Assembly: GCA_963556255.1 (NCBI GenBank)
Contig: OY744610.1
Location: forward strand, 12,267,977-12,331,976
DNA: 64,000 bases
Direction of reading: 5' to 3'
DNA from: Allolobophora icterica
Lineage: Eukaryota > Annelida > Clitellata > Crassiclitellata > Lumbricidae
The notes beneath the pieces are model-generated. The model did no database searches. It was not told the origin of the DNA and saw only the letters and a program-made list of their open reading frames with translations. Positions 11,446 through 23,275 of the stretch are shown here, in pieces (within the stretch, counting starts at the first letter, position 1; each line of letters starts with the position of its first letter). A program made the position numbers and the translations under genes.

Positions 11446-11640
11446 GGGATAGAGTAATGGTAACACCCATGGCCAGGAGAGCATTGGGTTCGCGGTTCGA
11501 TACCCGTAACCCCCTCTAGGGCGGCGGCTTCCATGGCTGCCAAACTTTGTGTTTAATTAAGATCTTGATTGTACTTCTGTCATGTTTCAATGTAATCTTA
11601 CTGCGTCTGTCAGTTTGAAATAATAAAGAATATTATTTCT
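11446..11640. repeat. tRNA-like SINE
   Basis: The sequence has an A-box-like part (agagtaatggtaac) and a B-box-like part (ggttcgatacc) at tRNA spacing. It then has a body ending in gtcagtttgaaataataaag. A relative at 41573-41850 shares both boxes, a catggctgcc phrase and the gtcagtttgaa tail. Confidence 0.6.
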
Positions 11641-11701
11641 ATTTCTAATCCACAAACTTAATTATTAGCTCAATTAAAACCTAGGGAGCTAATCTGGGTC
11701 C

Positions 11702-11815
11702 CTGGGGTGCACGTTAATCTGATGGTTAGCGGGCTGTTCTGGAGGTTAGGGTGCTCGACTGTCTCCCGATAGGTCGAGGGTTCAAATGCCTTCCAGGGCA
11801 GAAATTTGTTTCGAA
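11702..11815 (+). repeat. tRNA-like unit upstream of Mab-21 copy 1
   Basis: Two near-repeats of ggttag are followed by gactgtctcccgataggtcg and a B-box-like gggttcaaatgcc. The same unit occurs at ~26083, ~26521, ~33481 and ~36806. The loop phrase ctgtcac in some copies resembles the anticodon loop of tRNA-Asp. It looks like a tRNA-derived repeat rather than a working tRNA, because the acceptor strands do not pair. Confidence 0.55.
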
Positions 11816-11959
11816 ATTTCTGCGCCATCTCAGCTAAACTCAACAAAATGACCGTATACTGTCAATTGGAAGATTCGCTGCTGCTTCTGCTGCTGGTGAT
11901 GTCGATGATGATCAAAATGATGGTTATAAATTTTAGGATGGAGACATTTTTCATTTAGG

Positions 11960-14821
11960 ATGACGGAATATACGGATAAAGCAAATGAAGAACTGGCATC
12001 TGCGTTCATCGTCAGCACATGTCAATTGTTTCCAAAGTCCTCTCCTCTTCTTCCTGATCAGATGCATGACTTGATCGCGTCCTCGGACCTTGCAGAAACA
12101 TGTTATTCAATTTTGTGTGGCAGCGCTGCTGAGTTTTATATCCGACCACTCAATACATGCATTGACGACGCTGATTTTCTTTTCGCCAGCACTGATCAAC
12201 TGGCCACCAGTAGTGAGTTCTTAGTGTTGCCAAGTGATATAAGTGGCCTTGCAGATACGATAAGGTGCCACAAGATTGAATCATACGACATGTATCCAGG
12301 ATTTGTTCGATTGCGATTTTGGGGGGAAATGAGTTATAATTGGAAATATAAAAAGTACGAATTTCACCATACAGCTCTTACAAATAGCTGCATCGTGCTA
12401 AATATGGATGTTGTTGCAAGCGTGTTTCGCCCTGGTAGACTTAGTAGAAACGCCTCGCACAATACTCTAGAAGGTCCGGCTGTTAAATGCGAAAATGTTG
12501 ATGCCGTTGGCAGTCTGTGGTGCCCTCAATGGCCTAAAGAGGCCCAAGGCTGGCTTAAAAGACCTAGGAATAACGGATGGCCGACCGTTGATATAATTTC
12601 AGAAGTTGTGCAGAACGGTTGTCATGTTGTTTACGTACAGCATCGTTCTTGCAGAGACGATAAAGCACAGTGGAGATTTTCATTTTCAGTAGCAGAAGTA
12701 ATGTTAATTCAGAGCTGGACTAAAATTCAACAGATCGTCTACCATTTGTTAAGATTCTTCGCAAAGAGAGTAATAATACAAAAAGATTGTTCAAAGGAAG
12801 ACGAAGTTCTCTGTACGTATCACTTAAAGACGCTTATGTTATGGACTTGTGAAGAGATGTCGTCGGAATGGTGGAATTCCTCTTCTGTTATTACGATCTG
12901 CTTTGGGTTGTTGAAAAAGCTTTCAGAATGGCTGAAGAAAAGGCACTGTCCGAACTATTTTATTTCTGAAGCAAATTTATTTCATGAACCAATGAGTTCC
13001 ACAATCCTTGACAAAACTGAAAAACGACTAAATGAGTTCCGAAATTCTGGCATTCTCTGTCATTGGTTCGTGGAAAATTACATACTTACATTCATTCGGA
13101 GACATTTCAGGCCAAACACGACAAGGAATGTAGAGCCACACTTTATGGAATGCGTGCTGCCTCTGTGTGAGTTTTGGAAAGTGAGGGGTTCAACATCTTT
13201 GGATGTATTCTTTTTTCACACATTCGCACATTCTCATACGAGTTGTCGTTCTGTAATAAAATACGGGCGCAGTTCAGGACTACGCGTGAGATTGAAAGCT
13301 GGATATAATGTAAAATATGAAGAACTGAAACAGGAGAAAGACCTTACATTTTTTCCACCAGCAGAAAGAATCTTGTGCTTCACGTACTATGAGATCCTAC
13401 TGCATATTTTGCATACTGCGCATGGTTTAGTTTGTGGAGAGATTTCATCGGATAGCAGTCTCTTGGTTGAATTGGTCAGCGTAATTTCAACTCAACCTAA
13501 AATTATAAGGTCCAAGTATCATAACTTTCCGAAAACGTACAGAACCAAATGTTGTCGGTTTCAATTCCAGCGTGCTCAGTTGCTCATGGAAAATTTAACT
13601 GGATCAAACAGTCATCCGGAATTTCAACTACTGTGTCTCATGTCAAAAGAGTTTCTTAGAAGAGCTTTAGAATACGAAGGCTCTAAATCAAACGGTATTG
13701 CTCCTGCTTCTTTGGCCTATCTGGCTACTCTGCATTTTACCACACCAGAATACCAACAAGCAATACGCTTATGCATAGCAGTTCTCGTTGATAAGACTTC
13801 TGAAGAGGAACAAGAAACACTGAATGCAGGTTGTTTGTTGTTTATTGACGATGTTGCAAGAATCGTTGGATTGTGTGTGCTTTACAATAAGATAACCGAC
13901 AACAATCTTCATTACATCAACAGGCGTCTTTATCTTGATTTGCGTCTTTCACCAAAACTGTTTGCCTATTATTTAGCTGCATCATCTGCTAAAAGAATGG
14001 CCAAACATTTGGATTTGCATCATGCATTACCAGATTCAGCATTTCCTATGGACGATTATTTGAAAGCAGTATTATATCCGAAATGCAGTGTTTCAACGAT
14101 GTCAGGTACTCATCTGAATACTGCCAGACAGATCGTTTATCGCAGAACAGATTCATTTCCAGAAATCGCAGGTACAAGAGAGGATCCTTTGATAGTCAAT
14201 ACGTCATTAATTGATGTTCTAATGGAATATGCTCTGGAATATATGGCCATATTCTACAATGTGATTCACAAAGACTTTGGAATCCAATGTAACACAACTG
14301 ACTGCTATCGTGCGCTGTATCTTTACAAGTGTGGCCAATACAGTGAAGTGCAGCAATTGTGTGAGCAAATTCTGCAAGAGCCTGAACTGCAGAGCGATCT
14401 GAATGAATTTTCATTTGCGAATGTTTTGCTGTTCCCACCGCTTGACTTATTTTTTGATGAATACGTACAATCGTTGCTTGGGTTTCACACACTCTTTTAT
14501 AATTTATCACCTCTGAATGATGACATGCGTGAATTAGAGGTAACTCACGAGTCATCAACCTTTGAACACATCTTTGTCCGTGGTTTAAACTTTCAAGGCG
14601 TTGGACTCTCGTTTTTTCTCAAATCCCGTTACCCAATTAAATGTCACTATTTTCTTGGTAGACATTTTCTTGCAAGATATCTGAAGCTGAGGTGCTGTAT
14701 CGACAGCAATCTTCCGTATTCTGAAGCAATAACTGAATTCGCTGCTCAGAAAACTAAACTTCCGTTTGAACACATCATTCGCAGGTCTTTTCTACAAAAC
14801 CTTCGTATTTTCAAAATATAA
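11960..14821 (+). CDS. Mab-21 domain protein (cGAS-like receptor family) with long helical C-terminus
   Basis: An intact 953-residue protein and the only unbroken member of the local cluster. Residues ~50-345 form a Mab-21/cGAS-like nucleotidyltransferase domain. The GS motif is at 54-55, acidic residues D70 and D72 follow in IDDADF, and a third acidic residue sits in LNMDVV at ~150; these are the positions that bind metal in active members. The Mab-21 hallmark WCPQWPKEAQGWLKR is at ~187-201, and LKTLMLWTCE closes the domain at ~289. Residues ~350-953 are helical with TPR-like phrases (YRALYLYKCGQYSEVQQLC, EYQQAIRLC). By family this could synthesise a cyclic dinucleotide in innate sensing, but activity is inferred. 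An AG lies directly before the ATG, so an upstream 5' exon is possible. Confidence 0.8.
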   Translation: MTEYTDKANEELASAFIVSTCQLFPKSSPLLPDQMHDLIASSDLAETCYSILCGSAAEFYIRPLNTCIDDADFLFASTDQLATSSEFLVLPSDISGLADTIRCHKIESYDMYPGFVRLRFWGEMSYNWKYKKYEFHHTALTNSCIVLNMDVVASVFRPGRLSRNASHNTLEGPAVKCENVDAVGSLWCPQWPKEAQGWLKRPRNNGWPTVDIISEVVQNGCHVVYVQHRSCRDDKAQWRFSFSVAEVMLIQSWTKIQQIVYHLLRFFAKRVIIQKDCSKEDEVLCTYHLKTLMLWTCEEMSSEWWNSSSVITICFGLLKKLSEWLKKRHCPNYFISEANLFHEPMSSTILDKTEKRLNEFRNSGILCHWFVENYILTFIRRHFRPNTTRNVEPHFMECVLPLCEFWKVRGSTSLDVFFFHTFAHSHTSCRSVIKYGRSSGLRVRLKAGYNVKYEELKQEKDLTFFPPAERILCFTYYEILLHILHTAHGLVCGEISSDSSLLVELVSVISTQPKIIRSKYHNFPKTYRTKCCRFQFQRAQLLMENLTGSNSHPEFQLLCLMSKEFLRRALEYEGSKSNGIAPASLAYLATLHFTTPEYQQAIRLCIAVLVDKTSEEEQETLNAGCLLFIDDVARIVGLCVLYNKITDNNLHYINRRLYLDLRLSPKLFAYYLAASSAKRMAKHLDLHHALPDSAFPMDDYLKAVLYPKCSVSTMSGTHLNTARQIVYRRTDSFPEIAGTREDPLIVNTSLIDVLMEYALEYMAIFYNVIHKDFGIQCNTTDCYRALYLYKCGQYSEVQQLCEQILQEPELQSDLNEFSFANVLLFPPLDLFFDEYVQSLLGFHTLFYNLSPLNDDMRELEVTHESSTFEHIFVRGLNFQGVGLSFFLKSRYPIKCHYFLGRHFLARYLKLRCCIDSNLPYSEAITEFAAQKTKLPFEHIIRRSFLQNLRIFKI

Positions 14822-15270
14822 CACAAGATTTTCATTGCATCAGATACTAAGTTCTGTTTTCATATGAAGCATATTCTTCTTCAGGCAGGTACAATGTCCG
14901 ACGTCGCCACTCCTATCGCTATCGAGCCTCTTTTAAAGTATACTGTATCCCTGCTATATCACCCAATCCGGCATCATCTGTCTTTATCCTTAACCTTCAT
15001 CTGAAGAACAACTAGAGTCTAGTTTAAAGATTTTAAGATATTTACAAAACAAACTTTGAAAGCCTACGATTAATTTATTTTCAAAATTATCAACACTGAA
15101 ATCTTATCACTTTGGTTAGTCTTAGAACTGTAGTTGTTTTTACATGAACGCTATATTTTCTTCTCATTTTAAGTCTCAGGTGACGTGGGTTTTTTGGAAA
15201 CACATTTGTAAATCCATGTTCTATAGCCTTAAGTAAAACGGGACATAGTGAACTCAGAAATGTCAAAAAT
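14822..15270 (+). other. 3' flank of Mab-21 copy 1
   Basis: No gene is seen. The first ~60 bases resemble the sequence after copy 3 (40621 onward) and the frameshifted end of copy 2, so the duplication includes the 3' untranslated region. Homology then ends and LINE sequence follows. Confidence 0.5.
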
Positions 15271-15279
15271 GAACTCTGG

Positions 15280-17150
15280 TGGTTTTTCCGATTAAGGCTT
15301 CATTTCTTATGGGGTCCCCTGTCAGCGTATGCCCAATCCGTTTCCTTTGTCTCTCTTATTGTATGTATCAAGAATCTTTCTTCTCCAATCCTTCCCATCG
15401 CCTCTTCATTTGCTATATACTCCGTCCAGCTTATCTTCTCCATTCTTCTCGAAATCCACAGCTCGAATGCCTTCAGTTTTTTTATGTCCACCTTGCTCAT
15501 GGTCCATGTCCCCGCTCCGTACAACACCACACTCCCCACTCATTATACTCCACAGTCCTTACAATCCTTACCATATTCCATACTCCTTATACTCCACAGT
15601 CCTTACCATTCTTTTCTTCAGATTCCTGTTCATTCTTTCTCTCAATAGCTCTTTCCGTTTTGCAACTTCCTCTTTACCCAGTGCTATTCTTTTAATTTCC
15701 CTGTGACATTTTGCATCTGTCATGATCATGCTCTCCAAGTAGCAGAATTCTTTCATTTGTTCTATTTTCTCTCCAGCGATGTTTATGCTGATTACAGTTT
15801 TTCTTCTTTGCTTATCCTCGTTACCTTTGACTTTTGGTGTTTATTTTCATTCCGTATTCGATTGGTATGGCGCTTATTTCGATCCATCTCTCTCTCTCTC
15901 TGACTCCCAGTCATCATCGCCTGGTCATCTGCGAACCTCAGAGTTCTCTCAAATCAGTCTGCCCCCGACCTTGATCCCATCCTCCATGTCTTCCAGTGCT
16001 TCTCTAATAAACTCTTCTATGTAAATTTTGAAGAGCAGCGATGATAACGAGCATCCTTGTCTAACTTCTCTGCCCAGTTTCTCTGGTTCCGAATATTCTC
16101 CATCTATTCTTATTTGTACCGTTCGTCCAAAATATAGGTTTCCTAATAGTCGTCTATCTCTCTAGTCTACTCCCATCTTTCTCAAAGCCTGCATGTACCT
16201 TCTCCAATCTAATCCGTCGAATACTTTTTCATAATCCACAAAACAAATACACACTTCTCGGTTTTGGCGGCTTCTCCCTGTTAGTACCCTTAATGTTCCG
16301 ATAGCATCTCTTGTTCCCATGCCCTTTCTAAATCCTAACCCACCGACAGCCTCCGTCTCTGCTTGCACTGTCTTTGTTAGTATGCTTATCATGATCTTTT
16401 ACTCATGAGTGAGAAGGCTAATGGTGCAGTGGTCTTCGCGAGTCGTTGCATTTGGTTCTTTTTGATTGGCATTATGATGGTTTACTCCTGTTGCATATAC
16501 ATCTTGGCATAGCCTTATCAGTTCTTTCATGGCTCCTTCCCTCAAGCATTTCAGCATCTCTGCTGGTATGTTTCTATCCATTCCGCTTTGTTGTCTTTCA
16601 GTTCTTTTATGGCCGATCTCACCACCTCTCCTATCACCTGCGGTTAATTATCCTCTGTTCTGTCTCGTAATCCCTTTTCTGTCATGTCGTGATTATCATC
16701 TGATCCTCTATTTCTTTTTTTCGCTCATGCGTATTTCCTCCACATAATTCCTTTCATCGGCTTTTGGCTTAATTAATTTCATTCAGGATCCTGCCGTGTT
16801 TGTCTTTAACCTCCATTCCTCCTCCTTTCCCTGGTTTCCTTGATATCTGTTTCACTCTTTTATACACCAAGGCCTGTCTTCCTCGTTGTTGTTGCAAGTC
16901 TTCTAGATATTTGCATTGCTCATCCCAGCATTTTGCTTTAGCCTCTTCTGTTGTTCTTCGCAGTTTATTGTTTAGACTTCTGTATTCCTGCCTTTCTTTA
17001 TCTGTTCTTTGGTGTTTGCACTTCCTTCGTTCCTCCATCTCCTCTAACATCTCTCTTGTTATCCACGGCTTTTGAGACGTTATCATCTCTCCTACTCAGA
17101 AAATATCGTTGACACTCTCTATGATGTTGTCGTTCAGTCTATGTTGTTTC
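15280..17150 (-). mobile_element. LINE reverse transcriptase relic
   Basis: Minus-strand frames, in order from high to low coordinates, give a linker region (EEAKAKCWDEQCKYLEDLQ at ~16900) and NIPAEMLKCL at ~16560. They continue with the RT core (GFRKGMGTRDAI, CFVDYEKVFD at ~16220; REVRQGCSLS at ~16060; a FADDQ-like catalytic site at ~15920 in another frame) and a C-terminal part (VVLYGAGTW, RRMEKISWTEY at ~15430-15540). Several frameshifts and stops break it. The order and motifs fit an RTE- or Jockey-like non-LTR element. Confidence 0.8.
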
Positions 17151-17569
17151 TCGTTCCAAGCCCGCATTTTCTTTGCATTTTACGTGGTCAGGAAGATTGT
17201 TCTACGCAGTGGGTTCAGCACTAGAGAAGGAGCAGCGTCCAAACCTCGCTAAAGACCGCGGAACTTGTACTTGATTTTTTTATGAAGATCGTAGCCGACA
17301 TATAAATAAAAAAACATATAAAATAATATATATAATATCATATCATATCATATTTTATTCTTTAGGGTCATAGGCCTGTAAGATCTGCTTTGAAAGAAAG
17401 GGCAAACTGTATAAACGATACGAAAGAAACGAAAGAGACGATACGACTAATAATATTGCTACGCTTCGACACCTTTAAATGGATTTCCAGGAGTTATATA
17501 AAGCTTATTTTCACCAATTGCTTTAAATGTTGTCTTTCACACGATATACTTCTCTTTTCACTGTATTGT

Positions 17570-18300
17570 ACACTAGCTGGTTAACCCGGCGTTGCCCGGG
17601 GTTATAAGTTATAATGTGAAGTGAAATCCCTACGGCTGCGCCTTCTGGCGAATCTTTAGAAATGCGTCCCGGTAACAGAGAATTGGCGGTCAAACACACA
17701 GAATCTTCTCGGGCGGCGCCATGTGGCGAATATGCGGCAGACTTTATAGGTCCACGTGCTTGTATCATCGTACTCCTCATCCTCATCATCATTACTACCT
17801 ACCACCCCATTATCACCACCACCACCACCACTGTCATCATCGTCATCATCACCATTACCCGGCGTTGCCCGGGGTTATAAGTTTCAATCCCTGCAGCGAA
17901 TAAGCAAGAAATTTAGGTATAAGTTTGAATCCCTGTAGCGAATAAGCAACAAAAGTTTATGTGAAGTGAAATCCCTACGGCTGCGCCATCTGGCGAATCT
18001 TTAGAAATGCGTGCCGGTGACAGAGAATTGTCGGTGAAACACACAGAATCTTCTCGGGCGGCGCCATCTGGCGAATAAAAATAGGTTGAGTGTAATTTTT
18101 TTAACCAGCTAAAAATGCATTGGCACGGTAGCGTTTGGCCCGGGACACGATGGTAGCGTTGAAAACGGGGGACGCGAAGCCTCAAACTGGGTGTGTCATG
18201 CCCAGCCTGACACAGTAGTGAAGGTTTGGAGTGAAAAGCTCGAAAACTGTAGAAATGCATTCCGGTCAAAGACGCGGGGACAGACAGATTCTTCTTTTTA
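17570..18300. repeat. Tandem repeat unit with CCCGGCGTTGCCCGGG hairpins
   Basis: The short inverted sequence CCCGGCGTTGCCCGGG occurs at ~17587 and ~17859. A ~100-base block (aatccctacggctgcgcc to cgggcggcgccat) occurs at ~17625-17720 and again at ~17970-18070. Between them lies a CATCAT/CCACCA simple repeat. I do not know the family; it looks like two tandem copies of a dispersed repeat. Confidence 0.6.
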
Positions 18301-19450
18301 TATATTATACTTTAGAATTGCCGTCAAAGGACTTTCACGATGACGTTATATGGCGACGGTAAATGAAATTTTGCGACTTTATGTAACGTTATATAATGTT
18401 ATACGTCGTTATGATACTATGACGACGTTATGATGACGTTAAACTGTGGAATAAAAAACTCACTGTCTGTACTGTGGTAGTGCCAGTCCTAATCCTGGCG
18501 CAAGAAGGAGCGAGACGCAGATCATCTCTGTTAAGACAGACAGTCGTTAAACAGCCACAAACTAAAGAATCGTTAGGCAAATGACAGATTATATGTGTGG
18601 TAACGTCGACGTAAATTACTAGTACTGCAGGCGCCCACGCTCGGAACTTGCATCTTGGGTGCTTAGTCGATTTATTCTTTTTATCACAAAGTAAGATAGA
18701 AGAGTCCGATCTGGATGAAATGCTTTTATTCTTTCTATCTCGACGAGAACTACAGACCTTGGAAAAATATAGACACTAATTCAGGGTCATTCAAGGTCAA
18801 TTCAAGGTAAGAAAATGAAATCTACGTAATCAGAGATAAAAAGACCAGATCTCGGTCAATAACTGTTGAAAACGGCCAAATTCTTTTTTGTGTTTCTCGT
18901 CTAGATAATGACTTCTCTTTGCTAAAAAGCAAGGCTACTAAATGTAAGACAAGTCAAAGCTATTTTAAGTTAAACAAGTCCATTTAAGAGAAAAATCAAT
19001 GGAACTTGCCAAAGCTCAGACAAAGATTGTTGTATTTTGATTATTGTTTTTGGTTTTTTGCTCGGGCCGAAAAGGACAATCTTCTCTAAGACACAATAAT
19101 TATATGACTCAAAATCTAACACAGTTTAATGTTATTTTAAGGTTAAATGTCAAAAGGGATATAACTCAGCCAATATTGTTCTAATTGAGCTATTCTTTTA
19201 CCCGTGTGCTCGGGTTAAAAGATTTACAATCGAGAAGACATGGTTCTAAAAGGCCAACATAATCCATGGTGATTTCAAGGTCAAAACGTCAAAATCAAGC
19301 AAGAACTACCATAGCTGAGAATCACCCAAATAGAACAATATTTGGCTGATATTTTTCGCTTGATTTTGACGGTTTGGCCAAACTCTGACTAAACTTAGGA
19401 CCGGATTTAAATCCGAGATATAATCGAAAAGAATAGAGATTACTTATTCT
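18300..19450. other. Non-coding, with fold-back repeats
   Basis: No gene is seen. Phrases such as caatattgttctaattgag (~19170) recur inverted at ~19330 (aatagaacaatattt), and gtcaaaatcaagc (~19286) recurs inverted at ~19360. This suggests a decayed fold-back element. The part at 18340-18440 is rich in gacgttat motifs. Confidence 0.4.
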
Positions 19451-19477
19451 CATCCATCGCCGCTAGATGGCTTGGAC

Positions 19478-19610
19478 CAGGAACTGATGATGCTGATGAT
19501 GCTGATGCTGATGGTGATGGTGATGCTGATGCTGGTGATGGTGATGATGATGATGATGCTGATGCTGATGCGGGTGATGGTGATGATGATGGTGGTGGTG
19601 ATGGTGAAGG

Positions 19611-19682
<72 letters not shown>

Positions 19683-19716
19683 CGAAGACGACGACGACGA
19701 TGATGATGATGATAAC

Positions 19717-19758
<42 letters not shown>

Positions 19759-19797
19759 AATGATGATGATGATGATGATGATGAATGATGATGATGA

Positions 19798-19840
<43 letters not shown>

Positions 19841-19850
19841 CGACGACGAC

Positions 19851-19899
<49 letters not shown>

Positions 19900-19900
19900 C
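19478..19900. repeat. (GAT)n microsatellite
   Basis: About 420 bases, mostly GAT/ATG repeats with a few GAC and GCT units. It may be the 3' tail of a LINE whose coding end is just upstream, as for the two other GAT tracts. Apparent Met-, Asp-, Ser- or His-rich proteins here are artefacts of the repeat. Confidence 0.95.
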
Positions 19901-20326
19901 TAGATTCCTCAATTTTTTTAAATTGTGGTACAATAAATATAAAGTTTGAAATCGCTGCTGCATTGTAGGCTATATAGGTCTACGCTCGAGTTATCGCCAA
20001 CGGCCTTTCCTTCAGATGAAGTCGACGTCAACGGCGTTGGGTGCCACAAGATGGCGTTAGAAACAAAATAATACTGCTAACTGAATCGAACGTGTAACAA
20101 TATATATGAAAACAACAATGTACCATGTATATGTATGTTTCATCACATAATACTATTAATGCGGCGAAATGACATAAGCGACTAAGTAGAATGGACAGAT
20201 ACAGCGAGAGAGTTGCAAAATGAAGGTCCAGAAACGGTAGAAGCTCATTTACCAAGAACAGTTCTAGTAACTTTTAGGTATGGTCAGAGAAAGACAACAG
20301 ATGACCTCGCTGGAGGGTTGCGTAAG

Positions 20327-20735
20327 CATAGGCGCCGACTTTTGCTTTTGTCTCTGGGTGCCAGTCAGGGGCGGATCCAAAAGGTTTATCAAAGTTTTAC
20401 AGGACCAACGAAACTTTTTTAGGAAATCATCTCCGAAAAAAACTGATGACCTTTTTTTTAGTCATCCGGAAAAATTCCACATTATTTCGTCATTTTCCAT
20501 TATTCCATCGTCTACTACGTGTTTACACATAAAAAAATTATGAATGGGGGCTATGTCTCCTAAAATGTTGCGACTTTTTTTAGGAATTCATCCCCAGAAA
20601 AAATTTGACGACCTTTTTTAGGAATACCCCAAAATATTGAATTTAAGGTCCGAATTCTTCTGGGGGCCAGGCCCCCACTGAACGTTTTCTCTGGGTGCAT
20701 TGGCACCCAAGGCCCCCAAGAAGTCGGCGCCTATG
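20327..20735. mobile_element. hAT-type MITE with 8-bp TSD
   Basis: The 15-bp terminal inverted repeat CATAGGCGCCGACTT / AAGTCGGCGCCTATG is flanked by a perfect 8-bp duplication TGCGTAAG at 20319-20326 and 20736-20743. The element is 409 bp and non-coding. A second hAT-like end (caggggcggatcc at ~20365) suggests a nested element. Confidence 0.85.
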
Positions 20736-21290
20736 TGCGTAAGTATTATGTTTAGCCAAATTGAAGGCGTGTTATCGGGTAATTCGATCCACATCGATTT
20801 CTTATGGCGTCAAAGGCCGTCGGCATTTAGAGGAGAAATTTCCTCACAGTTTCTTACCGGATTGATGGACCAACGCAATGATGTTGGCGATTAAACGAAA
20901 ATAAGTTCTATATATTTTCTTTGAAAACCAATATAAAGGTGTCTTCGTGAAGTCGTGTAGAATTTTCGAACGTGTCTTCTTTCTCCCCAACAGCGAATAA
21001 GCATCAGAAATCTAAAACTGAGTAAACATTCTCTTATAAATTAGTATTTAAATACATACATATGGCGTCAACGGCCTCTGATGTGAAAGAGCGACGTTTA
21101 ACTTTCAAATAAAAAAAAACTTCGACCCTTATTTATTATTATTTATTTATTACGAACATTTTTAACGCGCGCAAAGCCACATAATACTGGACGTTAAAAT
21201 GAAACTACTACTACTACTCTATAGAAGTACTAAGTGTTTTTCTCTTAAAATAATCAAAGGAATAAATACATAGAGAAAATGATAATCAAG

Positions 21291-22112
21291 ACCGTAGTTC
21301 GTTACATGTGATGACACGGCGATCCAACTGTTCCTTTTGCCCCTTTAGATACAATGTTATAATTATAGTTATAGTTATAATTTCCAAGACCTTTGGCTAA
21401 TGACAGATTATATGCGGCTATACGTTAATTGCAAGCCAAGGCGAATTTATAAAAAAGGACAGATTATTTGTCATTTTAAACTATTTTAAAAGCATTTAAA
21501 GTATTACTAACTAAATGGTGATAACGAGTTAGGAAGTCGGGTCTCTTTCAGATTCAATTACAAGGAGCGCAGAAGCTGAAAGTACGTGATTCCACATCTG
21601 TTCAGAACCTATTTCTAGGTCAATATATACATGTATATATGCCATGGTAGATGAAAAGAGTAGTATTTCGATGTAAGATGGAAGGGAAGGGCGCTGCTGT
21701 CGGCTTTAGAAGTAGCACCAAGTACTAAGTGTATCTCTTGTTCCAGGCCAATCTCATTTCGGCGAAGACGGTGACGTGTCCAACTACATCCCGAACACGG
21801 AGTGGGCTCTGATCCGTCTCCACGCCATCCGGAACGTCGTCTTCTATTCCTGCTGCGCTGAACCATATCCGGATGTGACGTATACGATCCAGATGAGACG
21901 GAAACCGTTGTTCTGCGTCTTTAGCGGAAGAAAGCAGTCTTTAGGAGGCGATAGAACGTTGAGGGAAGGACCCGAGTGAGGCGACGCACGTCCAGAGGAA
22001 GTCCGTTCCGAGTAGCAGGGCAAATAACAGAGAAAGCGCGGTGCTGCAATGTATCTATAGGGGCAAAAGGAACAGTCGGATCGCCGTGTCATCACATGTA
22101 ACGAACTACGGT
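21291..22112. mobile_element. Inverted-repeat-bounded segment carrying a host exon
   Basis: Bases 21291-21356 recur inverted at 22047-22112 with only a few mismatches over ~65 bases (shared part: gttacatgtgatgacacgg and tgttccttttgcccct). The 822-bp unit holds a receptor exon with its splice acceptor. I find no clear target duplication, so its status as a transposon is unproven. Confidence 0.5.
21747..21916 (+). pseudogene. Isolated nicotinic acetylcholine receptor ligand-binding exon
   Basis: After a good splice acceptor (ctcttgttccag, with a tactaag branch-point-like motif upstream) the frame reads through NTEWALI and FYSCCAEPYPDVTYTI to MRRKPLF. The adjacent cysteines followed by EPYPDVTY are the loop C signature of nicotinic receptor alpha-type subunits. 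The frame then passes into unrelated residues where the family would continue to the first membrane helix, and the donor site is weak. No other receptor exon is visible in the window. It lies inside the inverted repeats at 21291-22112, so it may be a captured fragment. Confidence 0.7.
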
Positions 22113-22363
22113 CGCCGTCTCATCTGGGGCGACTCATCCCTCTGCCCCTTTCGGTACGCCACTGCTAATGGCTGGTTTAACGTGAGCTTAATTGCTATTT
22201 GTTTTATGTTTCACAAATTGGTGACATCATCCATCTTGTCGAAGTTGACACCAGATGAGGGGATTGGTCACTCCACTTTGTGGAGGGAAAGTTACGCCGT
22301 TACCAATTACCTCAACATCTCCTCAAATTCAGACGCCAGTGTCGTATTACCCGTAAAATTCTC

Positions 22364-22640
<277 letters not shown>

Positions 22641-22659
22641 TCTATATCTGTCTATCTAT

Positions 22660-22797
22660 TTATCGATCCATCGATCGATCCATCGATCGATCCATCGATC
22701 GATCCATCCATCCATCCATCCATCCATCCATCCATCCATCCAACCAACCATCCATCCATCCATCCATCCATCCATCCGTCCGTCCATCCATCCATCA
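22660..22797. repeat. (ATCC)n / (ATCG)n microsatellite
   Basis: Short-unit repeats of the type CGATCCAT and CCATCCAT directly follow the TCTA tract. Confidence 0.9.
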
Positions 22798-22899
22798 GAG
22801 GCTGCTTCCACGGCAGTTTCGCTCATGCCACGGCTGCCTCTTCTTTATAAACCCCATAGTATTATCTGTAGGATATCTAGCAAGACTATAACTGATTTA

Positions 22900-23188
22900 T
22901 TTATTTATTTGGGTGTAATTCGCCATTTTCCATCATATATAGGCCTAACATTGTGTCTCCCGAACGACCTTTTCCTGAACTAAACGGCTGCGTTCCACAC
23001 ACTGCACTACAAGCAAGATTCTAAGGAAAGAGAAACAAAGGCAGACCAAGACTAGACTAGATGGACATCACACGACGACATGATGATCACTTGAACTAAT
23101 GACAATGAGAACCTTTATTCGTACCTATCTTCGCCAAGTGACCGGCGTCAGGAAATGGTGGTGGTGATGATGATGATGATGATGGTGG

Positions 23189-23251
<63 letters not shown>

Positions 23252-23275
23252 CGATGATGATGATGATGATGTAGG
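22900..23275 (+). mobile_element. LINE 3' end with (GAT)n tail, copy A
   Basis: The plus strand carries remains of a reverse transcriptase C-terminus (a KRKQRQTKT-like basic run, then MRTFIRTYLRQVTGVRKW near 23105-23160) followed by a ~110-base GAT tract at 23158-23271. The same arrangement recurs at 24080-24640. This is the layout of RTE-type elements. Confidence 0.6.

Noticed and set aside
11702..11815. Possible functional tRNA genes (also ~26521, ~33481, ~36806)
   Set aside because: B-box and anticodon-loop-like parts exist, but acceptor stems do not pair and the units lie in duplicated cassettes.
15279..15706. Plus-strand frames of 125-138 codons
   Set aside because: They lie opposite the LINE reverse transcriptase and have no domain.
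17330..17360. Tandem catat repeats as a CRISPR-like or satellite array
   Set aside because: Only a few short units in AT-rich DNA; simple repeat. No CRISPR array is seen anywhere.
19463..19963. Long Ser/His-rich and Met-rich open frames
   Set aside because: They are translations of a GAT trinucleotide tract in different frames.
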